From Falsochrobactrum ovis (GTDB lineage: Bacteria; Pseudomonadota; Alphaproteobacteria; Rhizobiales; Rhizobiaceae), in contig NZ_QLMK01000001.1 of assembly GCF_003259955.1 (NCBI RefSeq), positions 495,315-559,314 on the forward strand: a stretch of DNA of 64,000 bases, in the 5' to 3' direction. Positions 1 to 8,446 of this stretch are shown here, piece after piece. The translations under genes were made by a program, and so were the position numbers. The notes beneath the pieces are model-generated. The model was not told the origin of the DNA, did not search any database, and was given only the letters and a program-made list of their open reading frames with translations. Each line of letters begins with the position of its first letter. Position 1 is the first letter of the stretch.

Positions 1-149
1 GTGGATGTGGAAATTTCAGCACCCGCTCTTGCTGCCTGATCACGCTCAAAAGGCGCGTTTAAATAGGCGGCAAGCGCATACCACAGCGCGATTATGACGA
101 GCAGCACGGTCGTGACTGGAAAAAACTTATCGCGTAAGAAGCTTTTCAT
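1..149 (-). CDS. ABC transporter permease, N-terminal part (partial)
   Basis: The gene runs off the left edge of the window; only its first 49 codons are present. The ATG is at 149 and the visible peptide starts MKSFLRDKFFPVTTVLLVII, a short basic cytoplasmic end leading into one hydrophobic segment (about residues 10-28). This is the usual start of an inner-membrane permease of the nitrate/taurine/pyrimidine-precursor ABC family. It lies 36 bp downstream of the ATP-binding protein gene on the same strand, and both follow dihydropyrimidinase. It is therefore probably the membrane subunit of a pyrimidine or pyrimidine-breakdown-product importer. The substrate is inferred from neighbours only. 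Confidence 0.7.
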   Translation of the reverse strand, partial: MKSFLRDKFFPVTTVLLVIIALWYALAAYLNAPFERDQAARAGAEISTS

Positions 150-185
150 CGCTGCTCTCCGCACTGTTTTCTCAAACTCCGCCGC

Positions 186-1037
186 CTATTCATGGATATG
201 CCCCAGTCGCAACCCTTCGCGCACCCGATGCGCAATTTTAAGAAATGCTTCTGAATCGCGAATATCCAGCGTCCGATCCGGCCCCAAATCGCAATCAATG
301 ATTTCATGAATTCGCCCGGGGCGAGGGCTCATCACCACAATGCGCGTTGAAAGGAACACAGCCTCCGGTATGGAATGGGTAACGAAAATTACGGTTTTGC
401 GTGTTGCCGCCCATAATTTCAGCAATTGTTCATTGAGGTGATCGCGGACAATTTCATCAAGCGCCCCGAATGGCTCGTCCATCAACAGCATGTCGGGATC
501 AAAGGATAGAGCGCGCGCAATGGATGCGCGCTGCTGCATGCCTCCCGATAGTTGCCATGGATATTTTTTGCCAAACCCGGAAAGATTAACCAATGCCAGA
601 TTTTTTTCGATACAGGCTTTCCGCTCAGCTTTGGAATAGCCCATGATTTCAAGCGGTAGGCCGATATTGTCCTCAATCGTGCGCCAGGGAAAAAGTGCTG
701 CCGCCTGAAACACATAGCCGTAAGATCGGTCGAGCCGTGCCTGTTCCGGTGACTTGCCGTTCACGCTCACGGCCCCCGTAGTGGGCTGTTCCAGATCGGC
801 CACCACCCGCATTAATGTTGTTTTGCCACAGCCCGAGGGCCCAATAAAAGAGATGAATTCGCCGCGTTTAACGCTAAGGTCGATATTGGAAAGCGCATGC
901 ACCGGCCCGTCATTGGTTTCAAACACCAATGACAGGTTTTTTATGTCAATAACGCTTTGCCCATTTACGTCGCCCCGCTCCGGGGCCATGCTTTCAATCC
1001 TATTCATGCGTGGTTCCCGAAGTTGAGCTATGGTCAT
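186..1037 (-). CDS. ABC transporter ATP-binding protein (pyrimidine-type import)
   Basis: This 283-residue ATPase should energise the permease encoded just downstream. Visible motifs are Walker A GPSGCGKTT (about 66-74), the ABC signature LSGGMQQR (about 163-170), Walker B MLLMDEP (about 183-189) and an H-loop VTHSIPEA. The layout matches the SsuB/TauB/NrtD branch that serves sulfonate, nitrate and pyrimidine-precursor importers. The ATG lies 4 bp after the stop of the dihydropyrimidinase gene, so the two are cotranscribed. An internal ATG at 1007 preceded by GGGAA is an alternative start. The exact substrate is inferred from operon context. Confidence 0.88.
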   Translation of the reverse strand: MTIAQLREPRMNRIESMAPERGDVNGQSVIDIKNLSLVFETNDGPVHALSNIDLSVKRGEFISFIGPSGCGKTTLMRVVADLEQPTTGAVSVNGKSPEQARLDRSYGYVFQAAALFPWRTIEDNIGLPLEIMGYSKAERKACIEKNLALVNLSGFGKKYPWQLSGGMQQRASIARALSFDPDMLLMDEPFGALDEIVRDHLNEQLLKLWAATRKTVIFVTHSIPEAVFLSTRIVVMSPRPGRIHEIIDCDLGPDRTLDIRDSEAFLKIAHRVREGLRLGHIHE

Positions 1038-1041
1038 GTCT

Positions 1042-2520
1042 TCAGACCCCGATTGGCATATGTTCGTCGCTGCGCTCTACTTTGCGCGGTGCAACGATTT
1101 CTTTCCACTGTGACAAGGCCCGATTAACCGCACTGTTGGGTTCGCGCTCAATAAAGCGGCCATCGCCGGGCTGGGCAGTGACCTCGCCTTTGTCATAGGC
1201 TATTCGGCCAAGTGATATGGTCTTGACCGGTAGCCCGGTCAGTTCAAACCCTTCGAACACATTGTAATCAATGGCGGAATGCTGTGTTTTTGCGGATACA
1301 GTCTTGGTCGCTTCCGGATCCCAGATGACAAGATCCGCATCCGCACCGGGCAAGATCGCGCCTTTTTGAGGATAAATATTAAGGATCTTGGCGATATTGG
1401 TCGAGGTCACCGCCACAAATTCATTGGGTGTGAGCCGCCCCATGCGTACGCCTTGCGTCCAAAGAACGGGCATACGCTCCTCAAGACCGCCGGTTCCATT
1501 CGGAATTTTTACGAAATTACCAACGCCAAAGCGTTTTTGCTCGGTAGTGAAAGCACAATGATCAGTTGCCACAACTTGAAGAGAACCCGAGGCCAGCCCA
1601 GCCCACAAACTGTCCTGATTTACCTTGTCGCGAAATGGTGGCGACATCACGCGGCGTGCAGCATAATCCCAATCAGCATTGTGATATTCGCTTTCATCCA
1701 GCGTTAGATGCTGGATTAGCGGCTCGCCAAAAACGCGCATACCCTTTTGCCGTGCACGGCGGATGGCTTCATGGCTCTGCTCGCATGAGACATGCACAAC
1801 GTAAAGCGGAACGCCGGCCTGATCGGCAATCATAATAGCGCGATTGGTGGCTTCCCCTTCCACTTCCGGCGGGCGGGAATAGGCATGGGCCTCTGGACCA
1901 TTATTGCCCTCGGCCATCAATTTGGCCTGCAATTGCGCGACAATATCGCCATTTTCTGCATGAACCAGCGGCATGGCACCAAGTTCTGCACAGCGTTGAA
2001 ATGAGGCGAACATCTCGTCATCATTGACCATCAGCGCGCCTTTATAGGCCATGAAATGTTTGAAAGTGTTGATGCCACGCTTCACCACTTCGGCCATTTC
2101 ATTAAATGTGCGCTCGTTCCACCCGGTGATTGCCATATGGAAGGAATAATCGGTCCGCGCCTTGCCTGCTTTCTGGAACCATTCCTGAAGCGCTTCAAGA
2201 AGATTGCCTTCTGAGCTTGGTAACACGAAATCGACGACCATGGTTGTGCCGCCTGAAAGGGCTGCAGCAGTTCCGGTGTCAAAATCGTCGGATGAATAGG
2301 TTCCCATAAAGGGCATTTGCAAATGCGTATGCGGATCAATGCCGCCGGGCATGATATAGCAGCCTGAAGCGTCAATGATTGCATCGCCGGTAAGATCATC
2401 GCCAATCGCAACGATCTTTTCGCCTTCGATCAATATATCGGCTTTATAAGTGCGGTCCGCCGTGATGACAGTACCGCCCTTGATGACCTTGCTGGCCGCA
2501 TTATTGGCATTCCGTCCCAT
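1042..2520 (-). CDS. hydA: dihydropyrimidinase
   Basis: Zinc amidohydrolase of 492 residues that opens the ring of 5,6-dihydrouracil or dihydrothymine to N-carbamoyl-beta-alanine or its methyl derivative, the second step of reductive pyrimidine breakdown. The metal-binding HTH sits in GGIDPHTHLQ (about 59-68). The segment FKHFMAYKG (about 153-161) holds the lysine expected to be carbamylated as bridging ligand. Later metal-ligand histidines are in PLVHAENG and VVHVSCEQSHEA, and VATDHCAF carries the aspartate. Length and motifs fit the D-hydantoinase/dihydropyrimidinase family throughout. AAGGGGAA precedes the ATG. The neighbours (PreT/PreA, ureidopropionase-type hydrolase, RutR) favour the pyrimidine role over hydantoin use. 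Confidence 0.93.
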   Translation of the reverse strand: MGRNANNAASKVIKGGTVITADRTYKADILIEGEKIVAIGDDLTGDAIIDASGCYIMPGGIDPHTHLQMPFMGTYSSDDFDTGTAAALSGGTTMVVDFVLPSSEGNLLEALQEWFQKAGKARTDYSFHMAITGWNERTFNEMAEVVKRGINTFKHFMAYKGALMVNDDEMFASFQRCAELGAMPLVHAENGDIVAQLQAKLMAEGNNGPEAHAYSRPPEVEGEATNRAIMIADQAGVPLYVVHVSCEQSHEAIRRARQKGMRVFGEPLIQHLTLDESEYHNADWDYAARRVMSPPFRDKVNQDSLWAGLASGSLQVVATDHCAFTTEQKRFGVGNFVKIPNGTGGLEERMPVLWTQGVRMGRLTPNEFVAVTSTNIAKILNIYPQKGAILPGADADLVIWDPEATKTVSAKTQHSAIDYNVFEGFELTGLPVKTISLGRIAYDKGEVTAQPGDGRFIEREPNSAVNRALSQWKEIVAPRKVERSDEHMPIGV

Positions 2521-2580
2521 CGTTCGTCGTTCCCCTTTTTGGTTTTATTGCGAACACTGAACAGTATTGGTGCCTTTAGT

Positions 2581-3843
2581 CTAACTTACAATTTCGGCAG
2601 TCTCCAATACAGCATGAAGCAGCACATCGGCCCCAGCCGATGCCCATTCTTTCGAAATTTCTTCGTCCTCATTGTGGCTTAGCCCATCAACACATGGGCA
2701 CATAATCATAGCGGTTGGAGCAACGCGATTGACCCAACAAGCGTCGTGCCCCGCGCCCGAAACAATATCGCGATGGCTATAGCCCAGCCGGTCGGCAGCA
2801 TTGCGAATGGCCTCGACGCAGCCGGTATCAAATGTCACCGGATCAAAATGACCTGCCACTTCAATCTCAATACCAAGGCCAAGTTCCTCGGCAATTTTCG
2901 CCGATTCCGTCTCGAAACGCTGCTTCATAGCGTCAAGTGTTGTTTGATTGGGCGAGCGGAAATCCGCAGTGAGGATGATCTGTCCCGGCAATACATTGCG
3001 CGAATTGGGCGAAACCTCGATATGACCAACGCCACCCACCGCATCCGGTTGATGCGCCATGGCAATTTCATTGACCAGTTGCAAAATGCGACCAAGACCA
3101 AAGCTCGCATTGCGACGCATTTTCATCGGCGTGGAGCCCGTATGCGCTTCTTTGCCGGTTAAAGTCACCTGCAGCCACCAAAGTCCTTGCCCATGGGTGA
3201 CGACGCCAATATCCTTGTTTTCCGCTTCAAGTATCGGACCTTGTTCGATATGAAGCTCATACATGGCGTGAATTTTGCGCTTGCCGACTGGCTCATCGCC
3301 TTTCCAGCCAATGCGCTCTAACTCATCACCAAATTTCTTGCCCTTAGCATCTGTGCGCTCATAGGCCCAATCTTTGGTATATTCACCGGCAAAAACACCC
3401 GATGCGAGCATAGCAGGCGCAAAGCGCGTGCCTTCCTCATTGGTCCAATTCACCACGACGATGGGGCGTTTTGTTTTGATATTCATATCATTGAGAGTGC
3501 GAACGACCTCAAGTCCTCCAAGCACGCCCAAAACCCCGTCAAATTTGCCACCCGTGGGCTGCGTGTCGAGATGGCTGCCCATATAGACCGGATCTGCGTC
3601 TGAATCCTCACCCGGGCGGGTGAAGAACATATTGCCCATGGTATCGACTGCCATGGTCATGCCCGATTTTTCACACCAGTTCTGAAACAGCTTGCGCGCT
3701 TCCCCATCCTCATCCGTTAGCGTCTGGCGGTTATTGCCGCCGCGCAGTCCGGGGCCAATCTTCGCAATTTCCATGAGGCTGTCCCACAGGCGATCGCCAT
3801 CGACACGAAGATTATTGATTCTGGGATTATTGCTGAGCTTCAT
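2581..3843 (-). CDS. Zn-dependent M20-family amidohydrolase (beta-ureidopropionase / N-carbamoyl amino acid hydrolase type)
   Basis: A 420-residue M20/M28-fold metallo-amidase. Metal-site motifs are GSHLDTQPTGG (about 89-99), GKFDGVLG, WTNEEGTRFAP (about 133-144) and YELHIEQGP (about 195-203), with a C-terminal GLSHNEDE histidine. In this pathway it would hydrolyse N-carbamoyl-beta-alanine to beta-alanine, CO2 and ammonia. The same family includes allantoate amidohydrolase and L-carbamoylases, so the substrate comes from context. I chose the ATG at 3843, which has GGAG about 9 bases upstream; a GTG five codons earlier (3858) is also open. It is transcribed toward hydA and divergently from rutR, across a RutR-like box. 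Confidence 0.88.
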   Translation of the reverse strand: MKLSNNPRINNLRVDGDRLWDSLMEIAKIGPGLRGGNNRQTLTDEDGEARKLFQNWCEKSGMTMAVDTMGNMFFTRPGEDSDADPVYMGSHLDTQPTGGKFDGVLGVLGGLEVVRTLNDMNIKTKRPIVVVNWTNEEGTRFAPAMLASGVFAGEYTKDWAYERTDAKGKKFGDELERIGWKGDEPVGKRKIHAMYELHIEQGPILEAENKDIGVVTHGQGLWWLQVTLTGKEAHTGSTPMKMRRNASFGLGRILQLVNEIAMAHQPDAVGGVGHIEVSPNSRNVLPGQIILTADFRSPNQTTLDAMKQRFETESAKIAEELGLGIEIEVAGHFDPVTFDTGCVEAIRNAADRLGYSHRDIVSGAGHDACWVNRVAPTAMIMCPCVDGLSHNEDEEISKEWASAGADVLLHAVLETAEIVS

Positions 3844-3957
3844 TCGCCCCCGCTCCACATTTAATATGCTATAAGGTAGCTATTCTTCACTATAGCATCA
3901 TATTGTTCCCGTGACCTGGCTCCGTGGCCCCATAGTTTCACAATCAATTGCAAAAAC

Positions 3958-3973
3958 TTGACTAGTTGATCAA
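3958..3973. promoter_or_regulatory. RutR-like operator between the M20 hydrolase and rutR
   Basis: TTGACTAGTTGATCAA resembles the RutR palindrome TTGACCA-N2-TGGTCAA known from E. coli, with two non-matching positions outside the spacer. It lies between the divergent hydrolase gene and the TetR-family gene, where it could control both. Assignment is by eye from the consensus. Confidence 0.55.
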
Positions 3974-4042
3974 AATGCAGGCTAGAAGAGCCTTCGATCA
4001 CGGTCAAGCAGTTTATGAATTAAGGCTGCACAAAGGTATTAT

Positions 4043-4720
4043 ATGGTCATCGAATCCGATACTGACGAAGCAGCCCGCGGCGAAAAGACCGATGGCGCCA
4101 CACGCATCCAAGGCATCAACCGCAGGCTCATCCTTGATGCCGCTCTGGAGGTCTTTTCCAATTACGGGTTTCGCGGCTCGACCGTGGATCAGATCGCTGA
4201 AAAAGCAGGAATGTCCAAACCCAATCTGCTTTACTATTTTCCACGCAAGCAAAATATTTACGTAACTGTTCTTGAAGAAATTTTGGCCGAATGGCTAGAG
4301 CCGCTCGAAAATATTAATCCAGACGGTGATCCGCTGGTCGAATTGCGTGGTTATATTGCGCAAAAGATTGAAATGTCAGCAAATAAGCCGGAAGCATCCC
4401 GCCTTTTTGCAAATGAAATCCTCCACGGCGCCCCGGCTATTTCCAACTTTCTAAAAACCCATTTGAAAGAATTGGTTGATGAAAAGGCCACCATTATTCA
4501 TCAATGGATCGAGCAAAAGCGCATAGCGCCCGTCGATCCTTATCATCTGATCTTTACTATCTGGGCTGTCACGCAGCATTATTCCGACTTTTCAGTACAG
4601 ATCAGCGCTATTCTTGGCGCGCGCGCCGCAGAACCTGATTTTTATGAAAAAACCGCCCATTCTATCGCCGCCATCATTCTTGATGGCGTGCGTCCGCGTG
4701 CTGAAGCTTCAGAAGAGTAA
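4043..4720 (+). CDS. rutR: TetR-family pyrimidine-responsive regulator RutR
   Basis: A 225-residue TetR-type repressor. The N-terminal helix-turn-helix spans about residues 25-72 (RRLILDAALEVFSNYGF, STVDQIAEKAGMSK, YYFPRKQNIY). The C-terminal half looks like the RutR ligand domain (WLEPLENINPDGDP, FANEILHGAP, WAVTQHYSDF). RutR senses uracil/thymine and represses pyrimidine catabolism genes. Here it is divergent from the M20 hydrolase and separated from it by a RutR-like box, and a second pair of boxes precedes preT. A hairpin terminator lies just after its stop codon. Confidence 0.88.
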   Translation: MVIESDTDEAARGEKTDGATRIQGINRRLILDAALEVFSNYGFRGSTVDQIAEKAGMSKPNLLYYFPRKQNIYVTVLEEILAEWLEPLENINPDGDPLVELRGYIAQKIEMSANKPEASRLFANEILHGAPAISNFLKTHLKELVDEKATIIHQWIEQKRIAPVDPYHLIFTIWAVTQHYSDFSVQISAILGARAAEPDFYEKTAHSIAAIILDGVRPRAEASEE

Positions 4721-4749
4721 CGGCAGCCAATATAGCTAGCGATAAGATG

Positions 4750-4773
4750 AACGCCGGGCGTACCCGGCGTTTT
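4750..4773 (+). terminator. Rho-independent terminator after rutR
   Basis: Nine-bp stem AACGCCGGG / CCCGGCGTT with a CGTA loop, followed by TT and an AT-rich tail. It separates rutR from the convergent preA. Confidence 0.7.
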
Positions 4774-4775
4774 AA

Positions 4776-6086
4776 TTATTCTGCGGCTTCCTTCACCGCC
4801 ATTGGATTGTTTGGATGCGTAGTCCAATTGGCATAATCGGGCGCAATCGGCTCTTTTGTACGCGGGTCATATCCTGCAATCTGTTCCATAGTGATGCAGT
4901 TTTCGACCGGGCAGACATTGACGCAAAGATTGCAACCAACGCATTCCTCGTCGATCACTTCAAAATGACGAACGCCATCAACCATCGCGGTTATTGCCTG
5001 ATGTGAAGTATCTTCGCAAGCAATATGGCAGCGTCCGCATTTTATGCAGAGATCCTGATTAATCACTGCTTTGGTGACATAGTTCAGATTGAGATATTGC
5101 CAATCTGTAACCTGACCCACCGCACGGCCCTGAAAATCCTCAAGCGAGGTAAAGCCCTTGCTATCCATCCAGTCGGACAGGCCGTCGATCATCTCTTCCA
5201 CGATCTTAAAGCCATAAGTCATAGCAGCCGTGCAGACCTGAACAGTGCCACAGCCAAGCGCGATGAACTCAGCCGCATCTCGCCATGTCGAAATGCCGCC
5301 AATGCCCGAAATCGGCAAGCCAGCCGTTTGCGGATCGCGCGCAATTTCTGCGACCATATTCAAGGCAATTGGCTTAACAGCCGGACCGCAATAGCCACCA
5401 TGACTTCCGCGTCCGTCAATGGTTGGGACCGGAGCGAAATTGTCGAGATCAACCGAGACGATCGAATTGATCGTGTTGATCAAGGAGACCGCATCCGAAC
5501 CATTAGCGAAAGCCGCACGTGCAGGATGACGCACATCGGTGATGTTTGGTGTAAGCTTTGTGATCACCGGCATGCGGGTATATTGCTTGCACCATCTAAC
5601 GACCATGCCGACATATTCAGGCACTTGGCCAACAGCCGCACCCATGCCGCGCTCGCTCATACCATGCGGGCAGCCAAAATTAAGCTCAATCCCGTCCGCA
5701 CCCGTTTCCTCAACCAGCGGCAGAATTGCCTTCCATGCTTCTTCCTCGCAAGGAACCATGATGGACGCGATCAAGGCCCGGTCTGGCCAGCGCATTTTGA
5801 CCGCTTTCATCTCGCGCAAGTTAACTTCCAACGGGCGATCTGTGATCAATTCAATATTATTGAATCCCAGCAAACGCCGATCAGCACCATGGATCGCGCC
5901 ATAACGCGGCCCATTGACATTAACAACCGGCGGGCCTTCAGCACCAAGCGTTTTCCAAACCACGCCACCCCAGCCGGCTTTAAAAGCCCGCTCGACATTA
6001 TATTCCTTATCTGTTGGTGGCGCAGAGGCCAGCCAAAATGGATTGGGTGATTTGATGCCAAGGAAATTCGTTGATAAATCAGCCAT
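4776..6086 (-). CDS. preA: NAD-dependent dihydropyrimidine dehydrogenase, catalytic subunit PreA
   Basis: A 436-residue FMN/Fe-S subunit that, with PreT, reduces uracil and thymine to the 5,6-dihydro forms. The N-terminal two thirds is a dihydroorotate-dehydrogenase-like barrel (LNFGCPHGMSERGMG with the active-site cysteine, SLINTINS, ISGIGGISTW). The C-terminal part has two ferredoxin-type 4Fe-4S motifs, CIKCGRCHIAC (about 347-357) and CVGCNLCVNVC (about 382-392). It starts 12 bp after the preT stop, so the two form one operon. Length and motif order match bacterial PreA throughout. Confidence 0.95.
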   Translation of the reverse strand: MADLSTNFLGIKSPNPFWLASAPPTDKEYNVERAFKAGWGGVVWKTLGAEGPPVVNVNGPRYGAIHGADRRLLGFNNIELITDRPLEVNLREMKAVKMRWPDRALIASIMVPCEEEAWKAILPLVEETGADGIELNFGCPHGMSERGMGAAVGQVPEYVGMVVRWCKQYTRMPVITKLTPNITDVRHPARAAFANGSDAVSLINTINSIVSVDLDNFAPVPTIDGRGSHGGYCGPAVKPIALNMVAEIARDPQTAGLPISGIGGISTWRDAAEFIALGCGTVQVCTAAMTYGFKIVEEMIDGLSDWMDSKGFTSLEDFQGRAVGQVTDWQYLNLNYVTKAVINQDLCIKCGRCHIACEDTSHQAITAMVDGVRHFEVIDEECVGCNLCVNVCPVENCITMEQIAGYDPRTKEPIAPDYANWTTHPNNPMAVKEAAE

Positions 6087-6098
6087 ATTATATCCTCC

Positions 6099-7595
6099 TC
6101 AGCCTTGCTTGCCTGAAAGCCAACTGCCTGATGTTGCTGGCTTATTTGGAGAAATCGTGTGGTGAACCCCACCTGCCAATATAGCTTCGGCAACACCTTC
6201 AGCCGCTTCCGGCTGTTTCATCAGCGATGCATGGATTGACTCCGCAGCGATTTTGCCATCCTCCACTGATGCCACGGTAAGATCCTGCCCACCAGCAACG
6301 CAATCACCCCCGGCCCAAATGCCCTCAACGGATGTGCGGCGCTCATCATCAACGCTGATACGACCTTTTGAAAGCGCAATTCCCGCGCTCAGTAATGGTT
6401 CTTGAATGAAATTCTGACCAATGGCCTTAAAGACTTGATCAGCTTCCAGAACCAAATATTCGCCTGTGCCTCTAAGCCGCCCCTCGATAGTGTCCGTATA
6501 TTCAAAGACGATTGAATGCACTGTGCCGTCGTCATTGCGTTCGAGCGAATGGGGCTGCAACCAGTGGCGGATCGTCACGCCGTGAATTTGCGCCAGCTCT
6601 TGTTCATATGCGCTGGCATTCATGCTTTCCTGCCCACGTCGATAGACAATAGTGACGTTTTCAGCCCCAAGTTTTTTGGTCTGTATCGCAATGTCGATTG
6701 CGGTCATGCCACCGCCAATGACAACCACATTGCGCCCCACCGGCAGCATGGAAAGATCTTTTGCCTGACGTAGATTGGCAATGTAATCAACGGCGTCGAG
6801 CACATTGGGTGCGTCTTCACCAACCAGATTGAGATCATTTACGCCGGGCAGCCCCATAGCAAGAAAGACTGCGTCATAATTGGCTTGCAACGCATCCAGC
6901 GTGATATTCTGGCCCAATATTTGATTATATTCGATCTGAATGCCACCAATTTTCAGCACAAAGTCCAATTCGCGCTGAGCGAAATTATCGACGGTTTTAT
7001 AGGCAGCAATACCATATTCATTGAGCCCGCCACCCTTGGGCCGGGCTTCAAAAATCGTTACCTGATGACCATAGGTTGAAAGCCTGTGCGCAGCCGAAAT
7101 TCCCGCAGGTCCAGCCCCGACAATGGCGATATGCTTGCCCGTTTCAGGCGCCCGTTTGAACGGATGTAGACCCTGCGCCATGAGAACATCGGTGGCATAG
7201 CGTTGCAGATACCCGATCTTGACCGGCTTTCCTTCTGCCACTTCGCGCACGCACACTTCCTCGCAGAGTGTTTCCGTCGGGCAAACCCTCGCGCACATGC
7301 CGCCAAGAATGTTCTCATTCAGGATCGTTTTTGCGGCGCCGACTGGATTTCCCGCATTGATTTGCCGAATAAACAGCGGGATATCAATGCTGGTCGGGCA
7401 GGCCTGCATGCAAGGCGCATCATAGCAGAAATAACAACGATCAGATTCAACCAGCGCCTCATGTTGAGATAGCGGCGGATGTAGATCATCAAACACATGC
7501 GCATAGGCATCTTCTGTGAGCCGAGCGCTGCGAATATCTGGACCAGCCGCATTAATGGATGAATTCGCTGCCGATCCTCTCTGTGAAGGATTCAT
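6099..7595 (-). CDS. preT: NAD-dependent dihydropyrimidine dehydrogenase, NADH-oxidising subunit PreT
   Basis: A 498-residue GltD-like flavoprotein that passes electrons from NADH to PreA. An N-terminal Fe-S region has CYFCYDAPCMQACP and CARVCPTETLCEEVC. It is followed by an FAD-binding GAGPAGISAA and an NAD-binding VIGGGMTAID; GGDCVAGG near the C-terminus is the second FAD contact. I chose ATG 7595 because GGGAG sits about 9 bases upstream; the open frame extends further, to 7652. Two tandem RutR-like boxes lie about 120-150 bp upstream. First gene of the preTA operon. Confidence 0.93.
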   Translation of the reverse strand: MNPSQRGSAANSSINAAGPDIRSARLTEDAYAHVFDDLHPPLSQHEALVESDRCYFCYDAPCMQACPTSIDIPLFIRQINAGNPVGAAKTILNENILGGMCARVCPTETLCEEVCVREVAEGKPVKIGYLQRYATDVLMAQGLHPFKRAPETGKHIAIVGAGPAGISAAHRLSTYGHQVTIFEARPKGGGLNEYGIAAYKTVDNFAQRELDFVLKIGGIQIEYNQILGQNITLDALQANYDAVFLAMGLPGVNDLNLVGEDAPNVLDAVDYIANLRQAKDLSMLPVGRNVVVIGGGMTAIDIAIQTKKLGAENVTIVYRRGQESMNASAYEQELAQIHGVTIRHWLQPHSLERNDDGTVHSIVFEYTDTIEGRLRGTGEYLVLEADQVFKAIGQNFIQEPLLSAGIALSKGRISVDDERRTSVEGIWAGGDCVAGGQDLTVASVEDGKIAAESIHASLMKQPEAAEGVAEAILAGGVHHTISPNKPATSGSWLSGKQG

Positions 7596-7712
7596 GGATA
7601 GCATCTCCCATCTTGCTAATGTTTTGACGCGGGTTCCCTTTGCGCGCCGCAACTATGCATCCGGCTGCGATCTTTTTTGCCGCTTACGCCGATTAAAGAC
7701 AGGATGACAGAT

Positions 7713-7728
7713 TTTTTCAGAAGGTCAA
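7713..7728. promoter_or_regulatory. RutR-like box 1 upstream of preT
   Basis: The sequence TTTTTCAGAAGGTCAA keeps most of the right half (AGGTCAA against TGGTCAA) and a weak left half. Its centre is exactly 20 bp from that of the better box at 7733-7748, about two helical turns. Weak alone; supported by the spacing. Confidence 0.35.
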
Positions 7729-7732
7729 ATTT

Positions 7733-7748
7733 TTTATCATCTGGTCAA
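7733..7748. promoter_or_regulatory. RutR-like box 2 upstream of preT
   Basis: TTTATCATCTGGTCAA has a perfect right half TGGTCAA and five of seven left-half positions of the RutR palindrome TTGACCA-N2-TGGTCAA. It lies in the preT control region, consistent with control of the dehydrogenase operon by the RutR encoded at 4043-4720. Confidence 0.55.
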
Positions 7749-7784
7749 TTTATATCGCTAGGATAAGATACCGCCAACTCGCGC

Positions 7785-8243
7785 TCAATCTGCCGACAAA
7801 GCATCAACCGCCGCCGCTTCCGCAATATTTGCAAAAAACCGGTCGGCAATTTTGCGCGCCACTGATCCTAAAAGCGTTGTGCCAAGCTGTGCGATCTTGC
7901 CGCCCGCATCTCCGCGGATTGCATAGGAGAGCACCGTTTCTCCATTATTTTCTTCTAGTGTCACATCGGTTGAGCCATGCGCAAAACCGGCAATCGAGCC
8001 TTCGCCTCTGCCTGAAATCGTATAGGAAAAAGGTGGGTTCATATTGGAAAGTTCGAGCATTCCGTGAAAGCGCACCTTGAAAACGCCCAGCCTAACCTTG
8101 AGAGCTGCCCGTATTTCGCTATCTGAAATCCGTTCCAAATCTTCGCAACCCGGAATAGATTTTTTCAATGTTTCAATATTGTTGAGCGCATCCCATACAG
8201 CCTGCCGGGGTGCGGGTATATGTTCTTTACCGGTTAGGTCCAT
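7785..8243 (-). CDS. CoxG-like SRPBCC family protein
   Basis: A 152-residue protein of the CoxG / carbon monoxide dehydrogenase subunit G family (START-like fold). It begins MDLTGKEHIPAPRQAVWDAL, the usual family start, followed by IPGCEDLERISD, KVRFHGMLEL and GRGEGSIAGFAHG. Family members associate with the membrane near molybdenum hydroxylases. Here the adjacent genes are pgi and the preTA operon, so the partner is unclear; the only molybdenum hydroxylase in the window is xdhAB, 50 kb away. The start is ATG 8243 with GGAG 6-9 bases upstream; the open frame reaches 8393 without a good ribosome site. Confidence 0.8.
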   Translation of the reverse strand: MDLTGKEHIPAPRQAVWDALNNIETLKKSIPGCEDLERISDSEIRAALKVRLGVFKVRFHGMLELSNMNPPFSYTISGRGEGSIAGFAHGSTDVTLEENNGETVLSYAIRGDAGGKIAQLGTTLLGSVARKIADRFFANIAEAAAVDALSAD

Positions 8244-8323
8244 GCTTTGCTCCATATTACCATGCTTTGCCCATATTAAATGCGTCATCGCTGGCCCGTA
8301 GACAGAACCCAAAACCACGCTAA

Positions 8324-8380
8324 TTTGATGCATATGCATATATTGACCAGCATCAAATGAAAAATTTGAAACTTTGATGC
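8324..8380. repeat. Three TTTGATGC elements between coxG-like gene and pgi
   Basis: TTTGATGC at 8324-8331, its complement GCATCAAA at 8350-8357, and TTTGATGC again at 8373-8380. The first overlaps the 12-bp palindrome ATGCATATGCAT (8328-8339). The start-to-start spacings are 26 and 23 bp. The array sits in the divergent control region of two genes and looks like a set of binding sites for an unidentified regulator. Confidence 0.5.
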
Positions 8381-8446
8381 TGCAAACACGCATTGAAATG
8401 CTCTAATGGTAGAAATTAAATCGATTTGATTTACAGGAGTAGCATA

